Assembly (NCBI GenBank): GCA_954870475.1
Contig: OX940952.1
Location: 42,357,206-42,421,205, forward strand
DNA from: Euphrasia confusa
Lineage: Eukaryota; Streptophyta; Magnoliopsida; Lamiales; Orobanchaceae
Direction: 5' to 3'
DNA length: 64,000 bases
Below the pieces are notes generated by a model, which was not told the origin of the DNA, ran no database searches, and was given only the letters and a program-made list of their open reading frames with translations. Each line of letters starts with the position of its first letter. Positions within the stretch are counted from its first letter, which is position 1. Shown here piece after piece: positions 32,637-45,184 of this stretch. The translations under genes and the position numbers were made by a program.

Positions 32637-35600
32637 ATGGTCCAATTCCACGAGCAAATTATCAGCGACCTCCTGGAGGACCCTAGCGGCGGACTCGTAG
32701 TACTCTCCGCCGGTCTCGGCCTCCCGAAGCTCGTAGCCTCTCTTCTAACCCTTCACGATCCTTCCGAGGGCTCCGTCCTCATCCTCAACGCCTCTCCTTC
32801 CCAGAAGAATACCATCGACGTCAATTCCAAATTCCCCTCCATCACCTCCGACCTCCCCGCCCAAAACCGACTCTCTCTCTACACCTCCGGTGGGATCTTC
32901 TTCGTCACCGCCCGTATTCTCATCGTTGACTTGCTCACTCAACGCCTCCCCACCACCTCCGTCGCCGGGGTTATCCTCCTCAATGCCCATTCGATATCAG
33001 ATACTTCGACTGAGGCTTTCATTGTCAGGATTCTGCGCTCTTCCAATCGCTCTGTCTATGTCCGGGCGTTCTCCGACCGTCCCCACGCCATGGTGTCCGG
33101 CTTTGCTAAAGCTGAGCGGATCCTCAAGTGCCTTTTCCTCCGTAGAATCCATCTATGGCCTAGATTCCAGGCATTATACTCTGCAATCTATTTTTTATGT
33201 AAAGATTTTTGAAGGTTTTATTATTAAATTGCTGATTTTTTTTCTTCATGTTTTTTGTCTCGTAAACGTTGGGCGGAATTAGGTGTATGTTTCTCAGGAT
33301 TTGGAAAGGAACCCGTCGGAGGTGTTAGACATTCGGGTCCCAATGTCGCCATACATGGTTGGGATTCAGAAAGCAGTGATCGAAGCGATGGATGCATGTC
33401 TGAAGGAGATGAGGAAGACTAACAAGGTTGATGTGGAGGACTTGACATTGGAGAATGGTCTGTTCAAGTCGTTTGACGAGATTGTGAGGAGACAATTGGA
33501 TCCTATATGGCATACATTAGGTAAAAGGACGAAGCAGCTAGTTTCAGATTTGAAGACACTGCGGAAGTTGTTGGATTATCTGGCCAGGTATCATGCTTTT
33601 CTGATATAATCAACGAAAGTAAGGTTAACACTTATGACTTGTTCTTTTGGACTGAAACTGACTGAACTGAATTGAACTTAATTGGTCTGAACTGAACTGA
33701 ACTTAATAGGTTTGAACTGAACTAAACTTAATAAGTCTGAGCTGAACTGAAGGGTACTAAGAATAAGTCCAAAAACAGGTCCTTAGTACTTTGTAGAAGA
33801 TGAAGTATGTGATGAATATGGGATGGAGTCGTATAGAACTCACAATTATTTAGGTTCAAACTTTTCCCTACTGGTTTGTTGATATGGTAAGTCATGTGAT
33901 AAGTATAAGCTGTTCGTGAAGGAAGAACTTTTTTTTTTTAAATATGATCTATGATCATGCAAGGAGGAAAACAATTCCTAAGATAAGGTTGCTTCTCTGA
34001 AGCTTTGATACTTTGCTCTTCATAGTAATAATCAGCAGAGGCCGCAAATTAATTTCTTGCCCAACCTATTTTTCTGAGGTAAAATTATTTGAACCCACTC
34101 ATACTAAAATTTATTAACTTCAGTGTAATGCAATGCTCCCCTTGTACTAAAATTAACCGTTAGAATTCCAGAGGCCTGCAATGCTCTCCTTGTAGTATTT
34201 CATAAGCTTCAGTGTGAACATAATCACATATATGGCTTCTCAATCTCGAGACAACACATGTGCTTGGTTATTCTTGTCACGTGCTAGTTCTTACTGTGAT
34301 GGATTTATTATTAATGAATATTGCTCGAAGTAATATGTATACTCTGGGTGTACTTATTATATCCCCCGGTACCTTGTCTATATGTTTAATGTGTTGTTGA
34401 GAATATTTCTTTAACAGGTATGATGCTGTGACTTACCTGAAGTATCTCGACTCGCTTAGAGCCTCAGAGAGTTTTCGATCTGTTTGGATCTTTGCTGAGT
34501 CTAGTTACAAGATATTTGAGTATGCCAAGAAACGAGTTTATCATTTTGGTAGGCCAAAGAGTGGAAAATCTATTGTACCAAATAAGACCACCTCCGCCAA
34601 GAAGAGAAAACTAGATGGAAGGATAAAGGATAGTGATGGTAAACTCAATCGTTATATAATGTGTTTCTACATGTGCATACTTCTTCTAGCTTTATCATTG
34701 ATCTCACATGTTACTAATTAGAATTACTTAGTATTTTGGAATAAAATATGAGATAACCACAATAACTATCCTTGAGATTAGCCTAATTACATATAAACCC
34801 AACTATATTTCATAATATTTTTTACAAACAAACCCTTGAGGTTTACTTCTTAATAAATGTCTACCCGTTGAGGGTTCAATTTGCAGAATGGAAACAAACA
34901 TTAAGTGAGTATTTGTATAATAAAGTTGCAATTAGCGCATTATAACTTTAATCTACAAGAGTTATCTACTTACATTTACCACTTGAATGTGTAGATTCTT
35001 CAGCAAATGCAAATGATGGGGTAGTTCTGGAGGAAAATTTGGAGGAACCACCAAAGTGGAAGGTTTTGCGTGTGAGTGAGTGCGTTATATTTATCTTTCA
35101 CATGTTCACATTTCTATGTTTAATTGAAAGCGATGCATAGAACTTTGTCTCAAGCATTTGACGGGTGGTTCTCGTGTTGCAATTCTTTTCATGATTGGAA
35201 TTAATACTAACTGTTTAGATATGAATAATTCATTATATCATGCTGGTTTTCAAGATTCCTTTATTTTCGTCAGGATATTCTTGTAGAGATACAAGAGGAG
35301 AGAGATAAACAAGCAATGGCAGAGAACGAAGTAACAATTGAAGGTGAAAGAGATCTGAATGGATTTATACTTGTTGCTTGCAAGGATGAACATTCTTGTA
35401 TGCAGCTTCAAGATTTCATTACAAAAGGCCAGCATGAGGTTTGTGAACATTATTTATACGTGCTGTTTCCGTATCTCTTTTCTCTGGGTATAATGCAATT
35501 GTTACACATAAATTTGTGAAGGTAATGCGTGGGGAATGGGAAAATTATTTGTTAAGTAAAGTGGAGCTGAAAGCATTACCAAAACATAACCCGAAGAAGC

Positions 35601-38077
35601 CAAAGGCCCCTAAAGGTTTTGGGGTTCTTGATGGGGTTATTCCCGCTGTTTCTGGACAAAAATCTGATGCCAGTAGCTTAAGCAATACTGAAAATGACGC
35701 TCTGATGGCTGCAGCATATGAACTAAGTAAACAAGCAAAAAAGGATAGTGATGGCAAAGATGGTGGGACCAATATGGAACAAGGTAAAGGAAGGAAAAGT
35801 GGACGAAATAAGAAAAATCCAGTGACTGGGAATACTGACCCTGAATGTGAAACTAGTGTTCAAGGTCAGACTTCTCCCTCAAACAAAGAAGAGAAAATTA
35901 TTGACCGCAATCAATCATTTTCTGGTCATATTCTTGGTAATGAACCCGAAAGGGAGTATTTTGATAGAAGAGTTCTTCGAAAACATGGTCAAGGACCGGA
36001 AAGTACAAGCCAGCTCCCACCAGTGTATTTCCATGCCCTTGAGAGTGATCAACTTATACTTGATGTTTTACAGCCCTCTGTCATAATCGTTTATCACCCT
36101 GACATTGCTTTTGTCAGAGAAGTAGAAACTTACCAATCTGAAAATCCCTCAAAGCGATTGAAAGTATATTTTCTATTTTATGAAGATTCTACTGAAGTTC
36201 AGAAGTTTGAGGCAAGTGCACGCAGAGAAAATGGAGCATTTGAGTCTCTGATCAGGCAGAAGTCCATGATGATGCCAGTTAATCAGGTTTGCTACTGTAC
36301 ACATTTTTATTTTACTACCAGAGTTCCTTCCATCAGTAAACAACTTGTACAGTAGCATAGTAAAGTTTTCATCTCCTTTAGTTATCTTTAATTATGAAAA
36401 AAAAAATCGAAGGAGAAAGAGGAAGCTTATGTGAACTCCATGATTTACACCTAAAATTAAGAACTCGTCAGAGAACTTAAATTAAGATTGGCCTACCTGT
36501 TTTTTTGGACTGAAACTGGTTGAACTGAACTTAATAGGTCTGAACTGTACTGGTCTGAACTGAACTGAAATTAAGTTCAATTGAATTTAATTTTAAAATA
36601 TTGAAATAAAAATAATAAAAATAATAAAAAATTAAATGACTGAACTGATTTGAACAGAAATGAATTGGTCTGAACTGAACTGAACTTAATGGGTCTGAAC
36701 TGAACTTAATGGGTCTGAAGTGAACTGAGAATAAATCCAAAAGAACAGGTATGTTGAACTAAAAAATTATGTTTCTTTCTTATTGAATTTAAAAGGGTGA
36801 CTTACATTCTTGATTCTTATAAGAAAATTCATTGTCACTGCCATATTATTATATTCTCCCTTAGTTATACTCATTTTCATTTACAATTGTATCATGGTTG
36901 CGCGGATAACAATTAGGATGAGCTTCTTCTAGGCACAAGTTCTATTCTAGAGCCGCAATCTGTTACTGCCCAGAATTCGATTACCAGAAAAGCTGGTGGA
37001 AAGAAAGAAGCAGAGAAGGAAATGCAGGTAAAGTGAATATTGAAGCCTTCCTCACTTCATTTAGAATATTAACTATGCCACTATCTAATTTCTTCTAGAT
37101 CATTGTGGACATGAGGGAATTTATGAGCAGTCTCCCAAACGTGCTCCACCAGAAAGGCTTGCGTATTATACCTGTGACTTTGGAAGTGGGAGATTACATA
37201 TTATCCCCATTGATATGTGTTGAACGTAAGAGTATACAAGATCTCTTTGGCAGTTTTTCATCTGGTCGTTTATATCACCAGGCGGAAATGATGTCACGTT
37301 ATTATCGTATACCTGTTCTCCTCATCGAGTTTTCACAAGACAAAAGCTTTTCATTTCAGGTGTTACTTACGATCGCTTTGTCTTTCTGACTCGGAAATAC
37401 TTCTTAATTTTGTTTTAACGAAAATTAGTGTTTTTCCTGTGGATAGTCTGCAAGTGAGATTGGTGATGACGTTACATCCAATAACATTATATCCAAGTTG
37501 TCTCTACTTGTTCTCCATTTCCCTCGTCTGCGTATTGTCTGGTCTCGTAGTTTGCATGCTACTGCTGAAATTTTCACTATGCTCAAAGCCAACCAAGATG
37601 AACCACACGAGGCCAAGGCAATTAGAATTGGTGTCCCATCAGAGGATGGCATAATTGAAAATGATGTTAGGTAATATCACCGTGTCCTCATTCTCATCTA
37701 TGAATCTCAATTAACATTGAATTATCGAAGGTGGGAAAGCTTAGAAAGGGCTCTATGTCCAGATCAAATGGAAACAATCTATTTTTTTTATATTTTTGTG
37801 TAATCATACGTTGGCTTGATTCATCGATTGTACTTTTCTTAATCCCAACTTGGTTTTGGTTGACAGAGCTGAGAACTTCAATACGTCAGCTGTTGAGTTT
37901 CTTAGACGGCTACCAGGGGTTACGGATTCCAACTACAGGTCTATAATGGATGCGTGTAAGAACTTGGCAGAACTCGCTCTGCTTCCGATAGAGAAGCTAG
38001 CAGAACTTATGGGAGGTCAGAAAGCTGCAAAAACCTTGAGGGATTTTCTCGATGCCAAGTATCCAACCTTAATTTAG
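32637..38077 (+). CDS. UVH1: DNA repair endonuclease UVH1 (XPF/RAD1 homologue), 10 exons
   Basis: XPF-family structure-specific nuclease that, with ERCC1, makes the 5' incision in nucleotide-excision repair and trims recombination flaps. Exons: 32637-33170, 33283-33587, 34418-34638, 34995-35071, 35274-35438, 35522-36286, 36917-37027, 37099-37359, 37447-37670, 37867-38077. They join to 957 aa, essentially the plant family length. Residues 1 to about 400 are the inactive helicase-like region (LIVDLLTQRLP, VAGVILLNAH, LHxWPRF-like). The nuclease core has VGDYILSP (about 756) and the ERKxxxD motif VERKSIQDL (about 766-773). A C-terminal helix-hairpin-helix follows (FLRRLPGVTDSNYRSIM, then LAELMGGQKAAKTLRDFL). 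Intron 1 must use a GC donor (CAG|GCATTA). Introns 2 and 6 carry copies of one MITE family. Confidence 0.96.
33635..33782. mobile_element. 148-bp MITE of the TGTTCTTTTGGACTGAA family (copy B), UVH1 intron 2
   Basis: The left end is TGACTTGTTCTTTTGGACTG. The right end, complemented, is GGACCTGTTTTTGGACTTAT. The target duplication TTA lies at 33632-33634 and 33783-33785. The interior is built of imperfect CTGAACTGAACTTAATAGGT repeats. Confidence 0.82.
36491..36753. mobile_element. 263-bp MITE of the TGTTCTTTTGGACTGAA family (copy C), UVH1 intron 6
   Basis: The left end contains CTACCTGTTTTTTTGGACTG. The right end, complemented, contains TACCTGTTCTTTTGGATTTA. TTG flanks both sides (36488-36490 and 36754-36756), a variant of the TTA/TAA duplication. 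Many CTGAACTGAACTTAATRGGT-like units surround an AT-rich centre. Confidence 0.75.
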
Positions 38078-39675
38078 ACCCGGGTCGAGTTTTGAATGCC
38101 CAGCCAAGAAGCCTAATAATGCAACTCTTCTTTTCAAAAAAATGTGTTTGTGTGTAATTTTTTATTCCTCTCATTCATTCTCTTCATTCCTATTTTGTAT
38201 TCTTTCCAATGAGAAATTGGAAAAATAAGATTATTACTCTGTTTGAGTTTGAACGGAAACTTTGTAGACAGAATTTTATTACATCAATATATTTTTGTTC
38301 AAAATTCAGAATCTATAAAATATGAAATAATTACTGTAATAACTTTTACGTGGTCAAATACTGTAATTATAATTTTAAATAGTTGTTTTATTCAATAATT
38401 ATAATTTTAAATAGTTGTTTTATTCAATCTTTATTTAGTATTAACGTAATAATTTATGAAATTACAAGCGTTTGACACGTGGCCAAGAGGCCCAGCTATA
38501 TAGTGCCCTTCGACTTTTCTGTTTCTTTTTCCACAGCAATACAGTATAAGAAAAGAAAAGAAAAGAAAAGGGGGAAAAATACCTAAATTATTTTAGGTAT
38601 TTTTTCTCTTTTCCTTTTCAGCAGAACAGAGAAGCTGAAATTAATAGTACTGCTCCATTACCTAACATATACTGTATGAGTTTCTGATCCTTTTCTCAGA
38701 ACAGCCCACTCTCGCGGTCTCGCACTTTGCCATCGCGCCGTCCACCGGCCAGTGCCGACCGCCAGAAGCTCGTATTCACTGCCACCCGTCACTCGCGCTT
38801 TCAAGTAAAAATCTCTCATTATCTGTTTATCGTTTAACTCTCCTCTCGTTTTCCTTCTTTTTCATATCTAGGGCATACCTTTTTGTTCGATTTTTTATGA
38901 AATTCGGACACATTTTGGCTTGAGAAATTGAGATGAGTTATGTAATAACATTTTTGGTCGATTTGTTTTGATGAGGCCTCCGATCCAATTAAACTTGAGA
39001 TGCATAATTGTTGTTTGCGATTTTTTATGGATGGATTTATTGGTTGATTGATCATTTCTATGAATCGCGATAAATTGTTCTTAAGAAGTTCTGTTAATTA
39101 TGTTATTAGTATTCATAGTTCTGTATATAATATGCCTATTTAGAGTTTAGTCGGGTTTTTTTTTATGATGTGGATTTAAAGTAAGAACCAGATTTTGTTG
39201 TTAAACTTGCAATCGGTAATTGTTGGGCTTTTGATAATCTGGAGAACAATTCAGTGTAGTGAAGAGACTTCATTTGCTTGAAATGGAAACCTGTAACGAT
39301 TTATATGTTTCATCAAATGAAAAGAAGAACCTGTTATGATTGACAAGTTTTATATTCCTTACTTGAGGGACGTAATTTTTAACTGTTTCAGTAATATGTG
39401 TAATATTTTCTTGTTTGATTGTACCTCCATTATATATCATGCGCCTATCTTTCCCCATCTCCTGTTTTAAATTTATATGATTGGAGGCATAAATGTAGAG
39501 CTACGTTCCTGTTTTAATCCATATTATTATATGGTTGGATATGATTTGTGTTACTAATTGAGTGAGTCGAACATCTTTTTTTGTTGCTAGGTTATGATGG
39601 TTTTGATTATGAATTGTAGTGAGGCAGGCCTAACGCACTAGCAACTGGGGTGTAGTGAGGAGTTTCTTCCCTCAA
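38078..39675. other. Intergenic region and probable 5' UTR of the CBL gene
   Basis: About 1.6 kb. 38364-38427 holds two perfect 32-bp tandem copies of an AT-rich unit. 38549-38571 is an (AAAAG)n tract followed by GC-richer, CT-rich sequence to about 38800, which looks like a transcription start region. A likely 5' UTR intron runs from the GTAAAAATC donor near 38804 to the TTGCTAG acceptor near 39590, as is common in CBL genes. No coding sequence is seen. Confidence 0.55.
38364..38427. repeat. Two perfect 32-bp tandem copies
   Basis: The unit beginning TAATTATAATTTTAAATAG is repeated twice with no mismatch, between UVH1 and the CBL gene. Confidence 0.9.
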
Positions 39676-42600
39676 ATGGGTTGTTTTCATTCTACTTCAA
39701 GAAAGCAATTTCCTGGACATGAAGACCCTGTTGTGATTGCATCGCAAACAGCTTGTAAGTTGGCCCCTTATTTGTGTTCCATAGATCAGCTAAATTTGTT
39801 TATCTTAATTAGAATCCTTTTTTCAGATTTAACTTGTGAATTACAATGTACCTTTGACACAAACGAGACAACTAAATGAATTTTACTCAATTGTGCTTAA
39901 TTTTCCTACCTTTATTGCTGGCTCAAATACTGACTGGAGTGTTGATATCTCTTTGATAGTTTGATTTCCACCAAAGGTTTATATTTTATTTTATATTATT
40001 TTATTTTATTTTATTTTTGTTACTCTTTTTGATCTAGAACAACTGGAAGTTATTGCTGTTTTCTTGAGTAGTTGAGATGTCGCATCTCTGTTCTTTTCCC
40101 TCACAAGTCTACTACGTACGACTACTATTATTCTTTTGGCTCATACTTGATTTTCTTCTATGTACAGTGTTTGTATGTATATTGTTGATGTATTTTCATT
40201 GCACAGGCATAATTATTGAAAAAATAAATATTTCCTGCATTATTTGCTTTCTCTCAATAAAGTAGCACTCGCATCTTGCAACACAATACTTTGATTATTT
40301 CCACAAAGCTTGAGTTGGACATGCACTATCGTATGATTGGGATTATATTTTTATTTTATTGGTTTTCTTTCTCTAATTAAACTTCAAATATTAACGTCTC
40401 TTTGCTTTTGCAGTTAGTGTGAGTGAGGTAGAAGCATTGTTTGAGCTGTTTAAGAGCATTAGCAGTTATGTCATTGATGACGGACTTATTAATAAGGTAA
40501 TTTATGCCAGAACACTTGCTAAGGAATTTAACCTATCGCACGTCTCAGACAAAAAAATTGGGCATTTATTCTTAGTCAAGACTAAATTTATGTTGTCCCA
40601 TTCAAGTTGCAGTTATTCATTGTTAACTAGTCTTCATTTTTCCCTGGCCTCTTCGAGGCACATACATATGAAACAAAGTAAATTTCCTTGTCACAATCAC
40701 AAGACAAATGTCAAATCCTAATTAGTCACACACAAACTTCCAGCTATGATTTTCTTTATCCACATCAGTGTTCAGTACAACACCCAAAATAGGCAGTCTG
40801 ATAACTAATCATGTATAATTGTCAGACGGATATTATTTGTTCGACAATTAATACTTCAAGCTATGAATTTCCTATGGGGACAGGTTCATTAAACTTGTTC
40901 TCTAACAAGCATTCTTCTCTTGCGTCTTCATGCTAATCAATGATCCCATGAAAAATATGTTGTTCTCTTTTTAACAATCAGAGCTTTATTAATTGTGGTA
41001 TTCTGAATACTGGAGTGCTTTTCTCCTTTAAGGACATATAGGTATGACAACTATTTATCTCTTATGTATATGTATCCTTTTGAATATGCAGGAAGAACTC
41101 CAATTCGCATTGTTCAAGAACAGTAAAAAAGAGAATCTTTTCGCAAACCGGGTGGGTAACCAAGTCTCATCATTTTCATGATATTTTGAGTATCATTTTG
41201 TTACTTTTGGGTTTCATGTAGTCATCTCGATAAGAATCTGAATGATCTTCCATCTTCAATTGGCCTTTTGTCGCAACTCTTCGGACACAACCTTTAGACT
41301 GATATTCATGAGGATAGAAACCATTGCTAAGCCGCCAATAGCAGAAGACTCTTTAAATATAATCTAATGGCAACCTTGCAATAATGCGAGGCATTGAAGG
41401 CTTTACTCTAAATCTTTTAACTTCATTATTCATTTTTTTGGTAAATGAAATAGTTGTCTCTTGTTGAATACTCTGTATAATGAATAATGTAAATGAAAAA
41501 AATATCGCTAATTAATTTAGTTATAATTTACATGATATTCTCTTGGCTTCTCCTTTTCTTTTTCTTTGTCCATCTTTTTTTAGGCTGGCTGCTATCTATA
41601 AAAGCTGTTTTCTGCTTGCAGATCTTTGATCTATTTGATGTCAAGAAAAAAGGAGTAATTGATTTTGGCGATTTTGTTCGGTCACTCAGTGTTTTTCATC
41701 CAAATGCACCACAAGAGGACAAAATTAATTGTAAGTTAACTAAATATATCTGGAAGAGTTTGTGCTGTAAGTGTTTTCGAAAATAGCCCTAACTCTTGAT
41801 TATTGTGAACTTGAAGTTTCTTTTAAGCTATATGATTTGGACGGAACTGGATATATTGAGCGGCAAGAGGTAATTCATTCGTAATTTCTTGTGGTTTTCA
41901 TTACTTACCGGGTGAAAATGCATTCCAAATTCTGTTTTGTTTCTATTTTCTTATTTATTTTTTGCTCTTCTATACAACTATATCTTTTCAAATAGCCACT
42001 TTATCATAGTATCTAATTAGACTAATTTAGATAATTGTGTTTTTTTTTTCAAATGCATTCTTGGGTTATTATAACTTTATTTAATAATTTCTGAAAAATT
42101 GATTGCTCCTACCATCATCATTTGAGTATACTATAAAATCTCAACTTATGGAATAAATCACTCTTCTCCACTTTGCTGAAGAGTATTTAATTCATATTAT
42201 TGGTCTGACAATCCACCTTATTCTCATGAAATTAAATTTGTGAGTTTTTTTTTTTCTTGTAAAATGTATGTGATTTTTCTCTTTCACTTCATTCTATGTT
42301 CAATAATAGGGTTTGTTTTAGGACTCATTTTGAATGTTGGGAGATTTTCTGTGATCTGATGTGGCATGTCTAGTTAGAATTGATCATAGTATATGGTACT
42401 ATGTAATCAGGTAACGCCTGAGGAGAATATGTTTATGGCCATCTCATGTATTGAGCATTTAGCCTGTTTATAGTTCTTGTGTAATCTTGGATGGTTGGAG
42501 AAACTTCCTTTGATGGCCATCTTTCATTTTGATATAGCCTAAATAGAAAAACCTTTGATAAATTCTATTTTTATGGGTTAATGCTGAAGGAGGTGGTTAA

Positions 42601-43577
42601 TTGAATTTATTTCTCATTAAAATTAGAAGTAGATTCTTTATGATCATTGATTTCTGCAGGTTAAGCAAATGTTGATTGCACTTCTATGCGAGTCTGAGAT
42701 GAAGCTGGCTGATGAAACAATTGAGATAATATTGGATAAGGTAAGTGTAATATTTTTACACTTCATTCATTAAAGTCCCTGGTGTAAGAAAAAAAAAACG
42801 AATGAACCAGGATCTGGCCGTTGTCTTAGCCCAAAACTGTAGAACCTGATTTGTAGTTAATCTAGAGGAACCGGTTGAGTAGTGGGTAAAAACTAAAAAC
42901 AGGAAGAACCATTCATTTTGGTTCTGTATCATTTTTGAATTGGCTAGATGAGCTGTCTTATTTTTATCATATAATGTTGGACATTGCGGCTGAAATGCTG
43001 AATGTGGCTAGATTTCAGTTCTAGAAATGTGATGGATGGATTTGTCTGAAAATCTCCTTATAGTTTATTATTTGCCTTTCTGGCTCTGCATTTTGATGGT
43101 TCTCTGTCACGTTCAGATTTTCATGCTTGTTTTCTGCAATTTGACAGACATTTCTGGATGCCGACATTGACCAGGATGGAAGAATCGACAAGTCCGAATG
43201 GCTCAATTTTGTGTCCCGAAATCCTTCACTGTTGAAGATAATGACGCTCCCATATTTGAGGTATTGTGATATGTTAGTATTATTGCACATCTTTTGGTGG
43301 TTACTCAGATGAACAATTGATGTGATTATTTTTAAAAATAAGTACTCTGTATCTACTTTACAAAGAAATGTGAATATATGTTATAAAAGAAAAATCCATA
43401 CTCATCCACATGGTGGAATTCATACCTAATTTTTCTTGCCTGGAAAAGACTCCCTATAGTCGGGCTAAAGCTAATTCCTAGTTGATTTGATTTCTTGTGT
43501 TGTTGCTCTGCAGGGATATAACTACGACATTTCCTAGCTTTGTTTTCAACTCGAAAGTTGATGAGTTTGCCACGTAA
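39676..43577 (+). CDS. CBL1: Calcineurin B-like calcium sensor, CBL1/CBL9 type, 8 exons
   Basis: Exons: 39676-39754, 40414-40496, 41092-41151, 41622-41730, 41817-41869, 42660-42740, 43148-43260, 43514-43577. They join to 213 aa, the exact length of plant CBL1/CBL9. The N-terminus MGCFHS gives Gly2 myristoylation and Cys3 S-acylation, which target CBL1/9 to the plasma membrane. EF-hand loops are visible: the degenerate SISSYVIDDGLINKEEL, DVKKKGVIDFGD, DLDGTGYIERQE and DADIDQDGRIDKSEW. The C-terminal FPSF motif (TTFPSFVFNS) is the serine site phosphorylated by partner CIPK kinases. CBL1/9-CIPK modules activate K+ and nitrate channels and NADPH oxidases. An upstream in-frame ATG (39655) exists, but only MGCFHS preserves lipidation. 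Confidence 0.97.
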
Positions 43578-44662
43578 AATATGTATCAGCTTGTGAACTT
43601 TTATAGCTCAAGGAAATATAATTGGATTAAAGTGATGACGTCAAACATTCAATTTGAAGAGATTTTGTTCTTGAAGAAAGTCTGTGTTAGGAAAAATGCA
43701 AGTGCTGTTTTTGTTAGTTTGTTTGTTTGTTTGTTTATGAGGGTGTGGCTACGAGTTTTGTACCGTTAGTATCTACTGAGTGTATCTGTTGTAATTTATT
43801 AAGCATCACTTCCTAAGTTACAACAATTGTGGAAATCTACATATATATTGATTGGGTTATTTGGTGTATTGTGAATTTGTACACTTAGTCATACTATAAA
43901 TTGCAATTTTTTATGCATATATTAATTGTAATTTATTAGGATCTGGATATGGTCATGTTTATATGAATTATTCAATTTTTATTTATGTTCAATCCAAGTG
44001 TTTGAACTCTTCTATCATCAGTCTTGTTAATTTGAAGGTTAAGATCAATTATATATTTAAATATATAAATTGATTAAATTTATAAATGATTATTATTTTG
44101 TGAATATTATCCTGAAACATTTCACAGGGGTTGATATGCAATCTCAGAAAATTAGTCGTCCCCTCCTTGGACTTGACATTTAAGTAATCCGGATGTACGG
44201 TTTTATCTATGCTACTCCTGGTGGAGTACACCATGTAGATCTTAACCGTAGATTTAATATTATTATATTAAATACACACACAATCACACACACCCGACGT
44301 GTAGGTTTTATCTATGCTACTCCTGGTGGAGTACACCATGTAGATCTTAACCGTAGATTTAATATTATTATATTAAATACACACACAATCACACACACCC
44401 GACGTGTATTGTGTATGCATCATCGGTTAATATGCCACCGAGTGCATTGCTCCTGGAATAGCATCTCCTAGACCCCGGATGTACTACATGAGATGAGATC
44501 TAAATGAAAGAATAGATATAAAATAAAAATAATAATTAAAAATCGTAGAAAGTTATGCCGAATTCAAATGGGTTGAGTAGCTTCAACTCTGCAATAACAA
44601 AACACAAATATATAACTTTCTGGTGATGTAAATTATAGCTTTACTTTCACAGCAATACTACA
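43578..44662. other. Convergent intergenic region between CBL and the basic-region protein gene
   Basis: About 1.1 kb of AT-rich sequence. A (GTTT)n stretch lies near 43715-43738. The only structured element is a 105-bp tandem duplication, listed separately. Confidence 0.6.
44199..44408. repeat. Perfect tandem duplication, 2 x 105 bp
   Basis: Copies 44199-44303 and 44304-44408 appear identical apart from the first bases. Each contains the hairpin ACTCC-TGGT-GGAGT, a CA-rich tract (ACACACACAATCACACACAC) and CCCGACGTGTA. The block is bracketed by direct repeats CCGGATGTAC at 44189-44198 and 44475-44484. There is no coding potential beyond a spurious frame. Confidence 0.9.
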
Positions 44663-45184
44663 CTACAAGAACACACCAGTAACTCCGTCTCTCTCATTAT
44701 CAACTTGCTTCTTGTTTCTTGCCTCTGCTTTCCAATGTCTACGGCTCGATTGAAATCCATGTGTTGCATTGCTGATATTGTTATCTAAAACGGGAGTATT
44801 TGAATGATCCAGCTGTGAATCCTCTTTTCCTTCACACTCTGCTGAAGGACTCAATTCTCGCTTTTTGTGTACATGGGCTCTCCTAGCATCTTTCTTCCAA
44901 TCTCTTGAAGAATGAACACGGGTCACATGATCAGGGGAAGTTAGATTTACTGAAATCTCAACTTCCACGGGCACGGAAAGAAACTCTGTAGGCATCATCA
45001 TCTGCCCGTAATGCATAGGAGGAGTTGATTGATCATCGATTGAAGACTTTCTAAGATCAGCTTCCTGGCGTTTCCTGGCCCTGTATCTACGTTGCCTTTC
45101 TCTGTTCTTTAGGCGGCGAGCCAAGATTTCATCCGGATTTTCATCTTCGTTTTCATCATGATGCAACACAAGAGAACCATCCAT
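44663..45184 (-). CDS. Small plant protein with bZIP-like basic region and no leucine zipper
   Basis: A single coding exon of 173 aa. The frame begins in an exon that follows an acceptor (TTGTAG|GA) just before ATG 45184 (MDGSLVLHHDEN), so the gene probably has one or more 5' UTR introns reaching towards 46.1 kb. Residues about 17-38 read ILARRLKNRERQRRYRARKR, which meets the bZIP rule N-x7-R. No heptad leucines follow; the chain goes into a Ser/Pro stretch. Two copies of an SSR-x-W-K-x-x-A-R motif occur (SSRDWKKDARRAHVHKK and SSRRHWKAEARNKK). It is probably nuclear, given the density of basic residues. I do not recognise a named family or a proven function. Confidence 0.8.
   Translation of the reverse strand: MDGSLVLHHDENEDENPDEILARRLKNRERQRRYRARKRQEADLRKSSIDDQSTPPMHYGQMMMPTEFLSVPVEVEISVNLTSPDHVTRVHSSRDWKKDARRAHVHKKRELSPSAECEGKEDSQLDHSNTPVLDNNISNATHGFQSSRRHWKAEARNKKQVDNERDGVTGVFL

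Noticed and set aside
33171..33210. Alternative GT donor for UVH1 exon 1 (TTTTTAT|GTAAAG near 33198)
   Set aside because: It leaves phase 1, while exon 2 must be entered in phase 0 for V-Y-V-S-Q-D-L-E. The conserved R-F-Q/V-Y-V junction only works with the GC donor at 33171.
44193..44471. 92-aa plus-strand frame with an internal repeat
   Set aside because: It arises from the 105-bp tandem duplication. 105 is divisible by 3, so the frame stays open by arithmetic. There is no other sign of coding.
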